Shown here piece after piece: positions 1-6,661 of a stretch of 13,046 nt of DNA (position 1 is the stretch's first letter; every line of letters begins with the position of its first letter). Origin of the DNA: Lachnospiraceae bacterium (GTDB lineage: Bacteria; Bacillota; Clostridia; Lachnospirales; Lachnospiraceae); the NCBI GenBank assembly GCA_014804285.1, contig JAAVAA010000006.1, positions 77,175-90,220 of the forward strand, given 5' to 3'. Both the position numbers and the translations under genes were made by a program. The notes beneath the pieces are model-generated. The model was given only the letters and a program-made list of their open reading frames with translations, was not told the DNA's origin and ran no database searches.

Positions 1-857
1 GTTTCTGTATTGCATATCATTTTTATCTAAACCGAACCATTGTACGTCCTTTTCATAAGCTGAAAGGCTTTGCGGAACGCATTGCCGGGGGCAATCTGGA
101 TATTCCCCTTGAAATGGACAGGCAGAATCTTTTTGGGGCTTTTACGGAAAGCTTTGATATCATGCGTTCTGAATTGAAGAAAGCAAGAGAGGCAGAGGCG
201 GCTGCTCATGCAAGCAAAAAGGAGCTTGTAGCAAAGCTTTCCCATGATATCAAAACCCCTGTTGCAAGCATTAAAGCAGCTTCGGAAGTAGGGGCAGCGC
301 TCACGGATAATGAAAAGATCCGGGATAATTATGGTCAGATCATCCGTAAAGCTGACCAGATCAATGAACTGATAACCAATCTGTTTACAGCTACCTTAGA
401 AGAACTGAGACAGCTTCCGGTATCCCCCGAAGATATGGAAAGTAAAGAGCTTTCTTCTCTGCTTGAAAATGCCGACTACCTTCACCGGGCAGAAATTCCG
501 GCAATCCCGGATTGTATTTTTTATGCAGACAAGCTCCGTCTGCAACAGGTGTTTGACAATATTTTTGCCAATTCCTATAAGTATGCCGATACTTCCATTT
601 TCATTGAAGCAACGCTTGTAAATGATTATTTGTCCATCAGCATTGAGGACTATGGTGGAGGGGTGAACAGGGAAGAATTGCCGCTTTTAAAAGAAAAATT
701 CAAAAGAGGGAGTAACGCAAAGAATGTGGAGGGGACCGGGCTGGGACTTTATATTTCAGATTATTTTATGGAAAAAATGAATGGAAAGCTGATTCTTACC
801 AATGAAAGCAGGGGGCTTCGGGGAACGGTGCTGATTCCCTTAAGTGGCAGGATTTAA
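1..857 (+). CDS. Sensor histidine kinase, C-terminal part (5' end outside window)
   Basis: The reading frame is open from the left edge (first complete codon at base 3), so the gene starts upstream and an ATG at 114 is internal. The visible 284 residues begin with the end of a transmembrane segment and a HAMP-like linker (PFHKLKGFAERIAGGNLDI), followed by a HisKA dimerisation domain. The H-box is SHDIKTP, with the phospho-accepting His at bases 243-245. The HATPase domain follows: N-box around FDNIFANSYKYAD, G1 box EDYGGGV and G2 box GTGLGLYIS. It is therefore the cytoplasmic half of a membrane sensor kinase that phosphorylates a response regulator, which is not in the window. It lies 74 bp upstream of an ABC ATPase gene, the common arrangement for kinases that govern MacB/BceAB-like transporters. 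The sensor region is missing, so the signal cannot be inferred. Confidence 0.95.
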   Translation, partial: FCIAYHFYLNRTIVRPFHKLKGFAERIAGGNLDIPLEMDRQNLFGAFTESFDIMRSELKKAREAEAAAHASKKELVAKLSHDIKTPVASIKAASEVGAALTDNEKIRDNYGQIIRKADQINELITNLFTATLEELRQLPVSPEDMESKELSSLLENADYLHRAEIPAIPDCIFYADKLRLQQVFDNIFANSYKYADTSIFIEATLVNDYLSISIEDYGGGVNREELPLLKEKFKRGSNAKNVEGTGLGLYISDYFMEKMNGKLILTNESRGLRGTVLIPLSGRI

Positions 858-907
858 GGAATATTTAAGGACTGCCTAAAGACACTTAAGAATTAAAAAA
901 GTAGAAT
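852..907 (+). promoter_or_regulatory. Candidate promoter with 11-bp direct repeats, upstream of the ABC genes
   Basis: ATTTAAGGA occurs twice exactly 11 bp apart (852-860 and 863-871), and degenerate copies continue in phase (CCTAAAG at 875, TTAAGAA at 886). The first copy overlaps the kinase stop codon. Just downstream are a possible -35 (AAGACA, 879-884, four of six consensus bases), a 17-bp spacer and a -10 (TAGAAT, 902-907, five of six). OmpR/PhoB-family regulators typically bind direct repeats with 10-11-bp spacing upstream of a weak -35. I infer that this is the cognate regulator's site controlling the two ABC genes. A strong Shine-Dalgarno, AGGAGGT, follows at about 920-926. Confidence 0.5.
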
Positions 908-931
908 AGGACATGCAAAAGGAGGTTAAGT

Positions 932-1690
932 ATGAAAAAAATACTTTTAAAAACGGAAAACTTAAGCAAGTCCTTTTCGAATGGCGGGGCTATGCAGCAC
1001 GTCCTTAAAAACATTGACTTAGAACTCTATCAGGGTGATTTCACTGTGATCATGGGCGCAAGCGGAGCTGGGAAATCCACGCTTTTATATGCGCTTTCGG
1101 GGATGGATACGCCCACGCTTGGCAAGATTACTTTTGGAGATCAGGTAATCTCTGATTTAAATCAGGATGGTCTTGCAGTATTTCGCCGTGAGCATTGTGG
1201 CTTTGTCTTTCAGCAGATTTACCTGATCGACACCATGTCTGTTATGGATAACATTTTGGCCGCGGGCTTGCTTGTCAATAGGGATAAGAAAGCCCTTTTA
1301 ACAAGGGCGGAAGAACTGTTTGAGGCGGTGGATATTTCTAAAGAAATGCAGAAAAAGTTTCCCACACAGATATCAGGAGGGGAAGCTCAAAGGGTGGGGA
1401 TAGTGCGGGCTCTGATTAACAGCCCTGAAATCCTCTTTGCAGATGAACCAACGGGTGCACTGAACTCTAAAACCGGAATCGATGTCCTTGATACGCTTAC
1501 CCGGTTCAATGACCAGGGGCAAAGCGTAGTCATGGTAACACATGATATGCGTTCTGCCCGGCGGGGCAGCCGGATTTTATATCTGAAAGACGGTGTTATT
1601 TTAGGTGAATGCAATCTGGGGAAATATGTTCAGGGCGACAGGGCAAGACATGAAAAGCTTTCTGCTTTTCTTTCAGAAATGGGGTGGTAA
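932..1690 (+). CDS. ABC transporter ATP-binding protein, MacB/LolD/BceA-like
   Basis: This is the 252-aa cytoplasmic nucleotide-binding subunit that hydrolyses ATP to drive the FtsX-type permease encoded next. All motifs are intact: Walker A GASGAGKST (residues 42-50), Q-loop FVFQQ (91-95), signature ISGGE (147-151, a variant of LSGGQ), Walker B ILFADEP with D171-E172, and the switch His in VTHD (H204). The ATG lies about 6 bp after a strong AGGAGGT. The best match is the family whose members work with FtsX-domain permeases (MacB, LolD, BceA, FtsE). Gene order with a histidine kinase favours a role in sensing or relieving antimicrobial peptide or envelope stress, but the substrate is unknown. 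The gene ends one base before the permease ATG, so the two are almost certainly translationally coupled. Confidence 0.95.
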   Translation: MKKILLKTENLSKSFSNGGAMQHVLKNIDLELYQGDFTVIMGASGAGKSTLLYALSGMDTPTLGKITFGDQVISDLNQDGLAVFRREHCGFVFQQIYLIDTMSVMDNILAAGLLVNRDKKALLTRAEELFEAVDISKEMQKKFPTQISGGEAQRVGIVRALINSPEILFADEPTGALNSKTGIDVLDTLTRFNDQGQSVVMVTHDMRSARRGSRILYLKDGVILGECNLGKYVQGDRARHEKLSAFLSEMGW

Positions 1691-1691
1691 C

Positions 1692-4034
1692 ATGGGAAAA
1701 AGTTTTCTTCTCGCACACTCCAATCTGCGAAAGATTAAAGGACAGATGACAGCAATCGCCGTACTTATTTTACTTGCAGCATTCATGCTTAATTTATGGC
1801 TTATGCTGTCCATGGATTATAAACAGAACTTTGACCGATGGCACGATAAGCTGAATGCGGAGCATGTAACTTTGGCTGTTGATGGTGAACAAAGTGAAAT
1901 GCGGAAATTTCTGACACAAACGCTGAAAAATGACGGACAGATATCGGAATTTGTGCTTAATGATTCCATGCACATGGTTGGTTCCTTCCCGTATCACAGT
2001 GGAGAAATTAGTACTGAATTTGTATTCCTCGATAAAGAGACTGCAATTACCCGGCAGGTTGGGAAAGTTGAGATTATGGAAGAAGGGGAGCTGCAAAGCG
2101 GAATCTATATGCCTATCTTGTATCAATCGGATGACATTGCTGTCGGCAAAAAGATCAATATTACGATTGGAAGTAATGAAATGATCTATACCATATGTGG
2201 CTTTTTTAACAGCGTAATGACCGGTTCCCACAATTGCTCCTTGTGTGAAGTTATCCTGACAGAAGATAAGTATAGAGAGCTGGAAGAAGCTTGCTATGCT
2301 CCAAAATCCATTCTTGTATCTATTCGATTGGAAAATAAAGAGAAAAGTGAAAACTATGAAGCAGCGCTAAAAAATTGTTTATCTTCCGAATATCCAGAAG
2401 CCCGTATGGTAAGTAATTCTTATGCGTTGGTTACTACTTCCCGATATATTTCACAAATGATATGTGCAGGTGTGATGAGCGCTGTAGCCTTTTTGATACT
2501 GTTGATTGCGCTGGTAGTCATATCATCCAATATAATCAACTATATTCAGGAAAACATGAAAACACTTGGAGCTTTGAAAGCAATCGGTTACACAAGCCGT
2601 CAGGTGATCTGGTCGCTCCTTCTACAGTTTGGCGGGCTTACATTGCTATTTGCCGTGGCAGGAGCTTTAGGGGCGTACATCCTGTTCCCTTTTATTAATG
2701 CGATGATGATCTCGCAGACAGGTATCCCTTATGCAATCCACTTTTTGCCGCTGCTTTTTCTTTTAACCCTGTTTATCTTATGTGGGGCAGTTTCCTTTGT
2801 TGTGTGGATTTCCGCCCACAGGATCAAAAAAATTGAGCCCATAACAGCACTTCGCCAGGGAGTACAGACACATAATTTTAAACGAAACCGTGTTCCTCTG
2901 GAAAAAACCAGAGCTCCGCTGAACTTTGCGCTTGCCCTGAAAACTACATGTTCCAGCATAAAGCATAACCTAACTATTTGCATTACTATGCTTACACTTT
3001 CTTTGGTTATGGCTTTTTCAGGCTTGATGATCAAAAATGTCATCTCTGACATGACACCCATTATCAATCTTATTGTAGGGGAAACCGCAGATAGCTGTAT
3101 TAATGTGAATACAAGAACGGAAAACGATTTTTTGAGAAAAGTAAAGGAAGATGAGAGTGTCCGGAAAGTTTATTTATACCATTCTGCTTTTGTTAGCCAT
3201 GTAAACGGAGTGGAGCTTATGGCAAACATCAGCGATGACTTTTCCAAGGTTAACAATCAAAAGGTGGTATTCAAGGGACGTTTTCCCAGGTACGATAATG
3301 AAATTGCAGTCGCCGCCAAATATGCGAAAGAAAATGGTTTAAAGATAGGGGATGAAATTACCATATCTGCAGATGGAAAAGAAGCAAAATATATCATATC
3401 GGGATTTACACAGATCAGCAATAACCTCGGCAAGGATTGTCTGCTTACAAGATCCGGTTATGAACGAATGGGGGAATTGCAGAATACAAGCTATTATTTG
3501 AATCTTTCCGACAGGTCTGATATTGATGAATTTAACCGGGAAATAGAAGAGCGGTTTGGAAGTGAAATAAATACAACTATGAATATAGCAAAAATAATAA
3601 GCGGAACCGCCTCTGTGTACGTTTCACTGATGACGATCATTGTAATTGGGATTTTTATACTAAGCGGTGTAGTTATTGCTTTTGTTTTGTATTTATTGGT
3701 GAGGACTATGCTAAGCAATAAAAAGAGGGAGTACGGAATTTTGAAAGCGTTGGGTTTTACCACAGGGCAGCTTATTTTACAGACTTCCCTGGCCTTTATG
3801 CCGCCGGTAATTTTGTCAACGATTGTGGGAATCATAGTATGCAGTTTTATTATCAATCCACTTACCGCGTTATTTTTGAGCGGTATTGGAATTGTGGAAT
3901 GTACCTTTGCTGTGCCGGTTGGTTTTAACATTGTTGCAGGGATTGGGCTGGTGGTCATTACATTTGCGATTGCATGCCTGATGTCCCTTAAGGTTAAGAA
4001 AATAGTGCCGAGGGAGCTGCTTGGTGGTGAATAA
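1692..4034 (+). CDS. FtsX-domain ABC transporter permease (780 aa)
   Basis: This is the membrane partner of the preceding ATPase. I place the start at 1692 because it follows the ATPase stop by one base and gives MGKSFLLAHSNLRK, a typical cytoplasmic start before the first membrane helix. An in-frame ATG at 1605 would add 29 residues that overlap the ATPase. The layout is that of a two-FtsX-domain permease: TM1 near residues 18-40, a roughly 220-residue extracellular region, three helices at about 255-390, a cytoplasmic linker (KIEPITALRQG), a fifth helix near 425-450, a second extracellular region of about 170 residues, and three C-terminal helices to about residue 770. Each FtsX core carries the coupling-type sequence KTLGALKAIGY or KREYGILKALGF, which normally contacts the ATPase. 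Such proteins usually act by mechanotransmission on extracytoplasmic targets rather than by classical transport. The first TGATGCA regulatory repeat begins 8 bp after its stop. Confidence 0.93.
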   Translation: MGKSFLLAHSNLRKIKGQMTAIAVLILLAAFMLNLWLMLSMDYKQNFDRWHDKLNAEHVTLAVDGEQSEMRKFLTQTLKNDGQISEFVLNDSMHMVGSFPYHSGEISTEFVFLDKETAITRQVGKVEIMEEGELQSGIYMPILYQSDDIAVGKKINITIGSNEMIYTICGFFNSVMTGSHNCSLCEVILTEDKYRELEEACYAPKSILVSIRLENKEKSENYEAALKNCLSSEYPEARMVSNSYALVTTSRYISQMICAGVMSAVAFLILLIALVVISSNIINYIQENMKTLGALKAIGYTSRQVIWSLLLQFGGLTLLFAVAGALGAYILFPFINAMMISQTGIPYAIHFLPLLFLLTLFILCGAVSFVVWISAHRIKKIEPITALRQGVQTHNFKRNRVPLEKTRAPLNFALALKTTCSSIKHNLTICITMLTLSLVMAFSGLMIKNVISDMTPIINLIVGETADSCINVNTRTENDFLRKVKEDESVRKVYLYHSAFVSHVNGVELMANISDDFSKVNNQKVVFKGRFPRYDNEIAVAAKYAKENGLKIGDEITISADGKEAKYIISGFTQISNNLGKDCLLTRSGYERMGELQNTSYYLNLSDRSDIDEFNREIEERFGSEINTTMNIAKIISGTASVYVSLMTIIVIGIFILSGVVIAFVLYLLVRTMLSNKKREYGILKALGFTTGQLILQTSLAFMPPVILSTIVGIIVCSFIINPLTALFLSGIGIVECTFAVPVGFNIVAGIGLVVITFAIACLMSLKVKKIVPRELLGGE

Positions 4035-4036
4035 AC

Positions 4037-4142
4037 AGAAAATGATGCAACTTTGATGCAAAAATGATGCAGTTTTGATGCATGAGTCGTATAGAATAGC
4101 AGTATGGATTGACAGTGAAGCTGTCAGTCTGTGCTGTTTTTT
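4037..4142 (+). repeat. 106-bp duplicated regulatory cassette, copy 1
   Basis: This segment matches 6494-6599 at 105 of 106 positions. The only difference is G4094 versus A6551, inside the -10 region. The left boundary falls three bases after the permease stop codon, and the right boundary is in the T-tract after the hairpin. The cassette contains four TGATGCA repeats, a -10 box and a long hairpin. It is far better conserved than the coding regions it precedes, which points to recent duplication, gene conversion or strong selection. Confidence 0.97.
4043..4097 (+). promoter_or_regulatory. Four TGATGCA repeats at 11-bp period plus -10 box (copy 1)
   Basis: Four exact TGATGCA heptamers start at 4043, 4054, 4065 and 4076, separated by 4-nt spacers (ACTT, AAAA, GTTT). 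A -10 box TAGAAT (4092-4097, within TATAGAAT) starts 10 bp after the last repeat, and there is no recognisable -35 at the proper distance. The 7+4 layout with the last repeats replacing the -35 is the layout of a pho box and related PhoB/OmpR-family activator sites. I infer an activator-dependent promoter for the 679-aa protein gene at 4175. The heptamer is not one I can assign to a known regulator. Confidence 0.75.
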
Positions 4143-4144
4143 TT
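4098..4144 (+). terminator. Hairpin with T-tract at the promoter: terminator or attenuator (copy 1)
   Basis: Bases 4098-4115 pair with 4121-4138 around the loop TGAAG, giving an 18-bp stem with several G-T wobbles and an inner perfect GACAG/CTGTC core. Eight T residues occupy 4137-4144. It can end transcription arriving from the ABC operon. It also begins directly after the -10 box, so a transcript starting near 4104 would fold the inner 12 bp of the stem at its very 5' end and meet the T-tract about 35-40 nt later. That makes it a possible attenuator for the downstream gene as well. Confidence 0.7.
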
Positions 4145-4174
4145 ATGAACGCTGTTTGAAAGGATAATGAACAG

Positions 4175-6214
4175 ATGAAAAAAAGGAAAATACATCTTTT
4201 GATAATTGCATTATTGGGGAGCATAATGATCTGCGGTACAAAGCAGGATCATACAATAAATCCTAATAAAATAGCAATTCCAAGTCCGGTCACGAAAATG
4301 TATGATCAAAAAGAGACTGTAACGGAAGAAATTTCAGAAGCGGATGCCAAAATCGAAGAAGAGGATTCCTTGACAGAGCCTGAAATGGATGAAGCATTTA
4401 AAGTGAATGAGAATAATCCCTATGCCATGTATACAGAAACTTTTAGTGGCGGCTATTTGTATTATATCTATGAGGCAAATAAAGGAAGCGAAGCGGATGG
4501 GGATTGGTTTAAGAAGGAAAGTGAAAAATTTACTTACCATGAACAATATGATCCGCTGAACAATGAGCATTTGAATTTTGAATGGGACATCGAGCTTTCA
4601 GAAATGAATGGGACGGATCCTCTTTCAATATCATTTAATAACTATCATCAACAGCTCTTTGAAGAACAGAAGACATTTATGGAAGAGCATCAAAAAGAAG
4701 TTAAGGAAATGGAACCAGAAGAAATAAGAGAAGATTGGTTAATGATAGACTTTTTTTCAGATAATATTTTTTCAAGAGCCTCTTTTAAGTGGGGAGATAT
4801 TTTTACAGTTGTTGATATGAAAAACATACATGACCGGGGATGCTATCCGGTTATTGCAAACTTTAACAGCGTATCCGGAAAGCAATATCAATTAGATGAC
4901 TTATTTAGTATAGATAATTATCCGGAGGAGCTGAGTGAAATTATCAGGGCAAAATCAGGCGGATCTGACTATTCTGGAGTGTCGTTGGGACGTCCAGATA
5001 GCCTGCCATTTGTAATTGGGTATCAGGGATTACTGTTATTTGATGACGTTTCAGAATTTTCCATATTATTTGAGTGGAGTGATTTGGAGGGTATTTTAAA
5101 ACCAGAAATTTGGGAAGTTATTAACAAAGGAAGAAATGCTCCCGAAACTGCTTATCATGAAAATGGTTGGAAAATCGAACCGGATGCTCCCGGGGATGAG
5201 GCAATCGGAAGCAATCTATTTTATACTGGCTGGTGCACAGAAGGAAATGGGTACATCTATACAACTAATATGGCGTTTTATGGAGTGGAACAAGAAGACA
5301 ACGACCATAATACAATATATAGGTTTGATAAAAGTAAAAATCAGTGGGAAATAGTTGTATCGTATGCAATGCCTAAGGAAGAACATTTGTATGATGAAAG
5401 TGGTGGAATTATTAGTGATAGGTATGTAAGGGACTTAACATATTATAGAGGGTACGTTTACTATATATTGGTGAATGATTATGCACCAGGAGAGGGACTT
5501 GGTAAAGAGTATTATTTCTACAGGGCATCTGAGCAGAATGGAAAAGTAGAAAAAATAGGAGAAGGTTTTGATAGGTTTCATACTTATAATAATAAGATTT
5601 ATTATAAAACATACAATCATTCTGACCAGAAAAGTTATTTTTGTAAGATGGATATCAATGGGACTAATCAAGAAATAGTGGGGGATTCGTTATCTTGGGT
5701 AAACGGAGAAAACTTTACAGTAGGAGGGGGATCCCTATATTGGGTAGATGAGAATAATAGCATTAGGGCAATAAACTTAGAGACAAAAAAGGAAAAAATT
5801 TTCGCCGTTAATCTTAATAGAATATCAAGCATTTATTATGAAAATGAAAATTTATATATTGATGCGGCTTTTATATATCAATTAAATTTAAACTCAGGGG
5901 ATATTAAAAAAATTGTAGAAACAAAAACAGTGGCAACATGGATTTATAATGGATTTTTATATTATGTTGATTATATGACGAATAAAGATCAATATAATTA
6001 TTATTTTTGGAGAAGAGATTTGTTGTCGGATGAAATTATTAAATGGAATGAAATTTTGATTCCCAGAAATGCAAATGTTCTTAAGACTTATGTCCATTTA
6101 GAAGCAGAGGGGAACAATATATTGTTTCAAGTTGGGATTAAATATTTGTCGGAACATAAGTATGGCTCATGGGAGTACAGTTATTTTATGAAAAGCATTG
6201 ATGAAATAGAATAG
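4175..6214 (+). CDS. Secreted or membrane-anchored protein with RsiV/PdaC-like (DUF3298-type) and propeller-like regions, copy 1
   Basis: A 679-aa exported protein. The start follows GAAAGGA (4158-4164); a nearer ATG at 4165 is closed at once by a stop. The signal peptide is MKKRKIHLLIIALLGSIMIC, with Cys20 where a lipobox cysteine would be, but Ile precedes it instead of the usual Gly/Ala/Ser, so lipidation is doubtful. An acidic, Glu-rich linker spans about 40-75. Residues from about 95 to 315 resemble the DUF3298-type domain of RsiV and PdaC: NFNSVSGKQYQLDDLF (229-244), then PFVIGYQGLLLFDD (from 278) and EWSDLEGILKPEIW (about 300-313). From about 340 to the end, tyrosine-rich repeats such as GYIYTTN, GSLYWVD and NLYIDAAFIYQL suggest a DUF5050-like beta-propeller. 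Known relatives sense or bind cell-wall-related ligands. No catalytic motif is evident, and the function here is unknown. Confidence 0.85.
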   Translation: MKKRKIHLLIIALLGSIMICGTKQDHTINPNKIAIPSPVTKMYDQKETVTEEISEADAKIEEEDSLTEPEMDEAFKVNENNPYAMYTETFSGGYLYYIYEANKGSEADGDWFKKESEKFTYHEQYDPLNNEHLNFEWDIELSEMNGTDPLSISFNNYHQQLFEEQKTFMEEHQKEVKEMEPEEIREDWLMIDFFSDNIFSRASFKWGDIFTVVDMKNIHDRGCYPVIANFNSVSGKQYQLDDLFSIDNYPEELSEIIRAKSGGSDYSGVSLGRPDSLPFVIGYQGLLLFDDVSEFSILFEWSDLEGILKPEIWEVINKGRNAPETAYHENGWKIEPDAPGDEAIGSNLFYTGWCTEGNGYIYTTNMAFYGVEQEDNDHNTIYRFDKSKNQWEIVVSYAMPKEEHLYDESGGIISDRYVRDLTYYRGYVYYILVNDYAPGEGLGKEYYFYRASEQNGKVEKIGEGFDRFHTYNNKIYYKTYNHSDQKSYFCKMDINGTNQEIVGDSLSWVNGENFTVGGGSLYWVDENNSIRAINLETKKEKIFAVNLNRISSIYYENENLYIDAAFIYQLNLNSGDIKKIVETKTVATWIYNGFLYYVDYMTNKDQYNYYFWRRDLLSDEIIKWNEILIPRNANVLKTYVHLEAEGNNILFQVGIKYLSEHKYGSWEYSYFMKSIDEIE

Positions 6215-6493
6215 TAAATATGATTCCCAAATTTTCATTAAATAATGACTGAGAAGATTTTTCTGTGCCGTTTTCAGCAAAAAGGGTACGGTGCTAACCG
6301 TAACCTACTCTGGTAAATCAGAGAGACCTCGTCGGTCAAATTATCATTTCATTTGCGGTCTCGTTGACCAAAAAACACTTATATGCAAGTGCGAAAGAAT
6401 TTTAATCTTTGAGATGGTTGTCATCTCTAACTATATTATACATAATTTCACTAAAAATTATACTTGTTTTTCGGATATTTTTTTAAGTAAAAT
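6215..6493. other. Intergenic spacer with a cluster of small stem-loops, no convincing gene
   Basis: This 279-bp stretch separates copy 1 from the second cassette. It has several short inverted repeats in a row: GGTACGGT/ACCGTAACC (6285-6305, one bulged A), CTCTG/CAGAG (6308-6323), GACC/GGTC (6325-6337), GGTC/GACC (6357-6369), CACTT/AAGTG (6376-6391), AAAGA/TCTTT (6394-6410) and GAGATG/CATCTC (6411-6427). GAGACC (6323) can also pair with GGTCTC (6357), and GGTCAA (6334) with TTGACC (6364), which gives an interleaved alternative fold. The rest, 6428-6493, is plain AT-rich DNA. A 77-codon frame opening with GTG at 6291 runs through it but is unconvincing. It may be a structured RNA or a mobile-element remnant. 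Confidence 0.45.
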
Positions 6494-6499
6494 AGAAAA

Positions 6500-6554
6500 T
6501 GATGCAACTTTGATGCAAAAATGATGCAGTTTTGATGCATGAGTCGTATAAAAT
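6500..6554 (+). promoter_or_regulatory. Four TGATGCA repeats at 11-bp period plus -10 box (copy 2)
   Basis: TGATGCA starts at 6500, 6511, 6522 and 6533, with the same spacers as copy 1. The -10 is TAAAAT (6549-6554, within TATAAAAT), and the only base change in the cassette falls here. Since both -10 variants keep the first A, a T at position 1 and the final T, both should work, perhaps with different basal strength. It presumably drives the 482-aa paralogue gene at 6662. Confidence 0.75.
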
Positions 6555-6599
6555 AGCAGTATGGATTGACAGTGAAGCTGTCAGTCTGTGCTGTTTTTT
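6555..6599 (+). terminator. Hairpin with T-tract at the promoter: terminator or attenuator (copy 2)
   Basis: Same 18-bp stem (6555-6572 with 6578-6595, loop TGAAG) as copy 1, followed by six T (6594-6599) rather than eight. It lies far from any upstream stop codon, so a role as the terminator of the previous gene is less natural here. Preservation immediately after the -10 box favours a role in the downstream gene's own leader. Confidence 0.65.
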
Positions 6600-6661
6600 A
6601 TTACAATAAGCTGACTAGCAAAGCGTGACAGTGTTTGTTGAGCACTGTTTGAAAGGACAAC

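Larger units (their letters stand above)
6494..6599 (+). repeat. 106-bp duplicated regulatory cassette, copy 2
   Basis: Second copy of the cassette at 4037-4142, with one substitution (A6551 for G4094). Homology stops sharply at both ends: the base before 6494 differs from that before 4037, and base 6600 is A where copy 1 still has T. Unlike copy 1, it lies 279 bp downstream of the preceding gene. Confidence 0.97.

Noticed and set aside
1605..1691. Upstream in-frame ATG giving a 29-residue longer permease
   Set aside because: It overlaps the ATPase gene and adds a polar segment before the normal FtsX-permease start at 1692.
3494..3958. 154-codon minus-strand frame inside the permease gene
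   Set aside because: It is a shadow of the permease membrane helices, with no ribosome site or family resemblance.
4043..4082. TGATGCA repeats as a CRISPR array or replication iterons
   Set aside because: The units are 7 bp with 4-bp spacers, only four copies, and tied to a -10 box in both places. No cas or replication gene is present.
4109..4114. TTGACA inside the cassette hairpin as a -35 box
   Set aside because: No acceptable -10 lies 16-18 bp downstream, and the sequence is part of the hairpin stem.
6291..6524. 77-codon frame starting with GTG between the two secreted-protein genes
   Set aside because: Weak ribosome site, no recognised family, and its 3' end runs through the TGATGCA repeats of the next promoter. 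The stem-loops explain the stretch at least as well.
4037..6599. 106-bp cassette as a small inverted-repeat transposon (MITE)
   Set aside because: The ends are not convincing inverted repeats and no target-site duplication is visible. Both copies sit in the same position relative to paralogous genes, so duplication with the gene is simpler.
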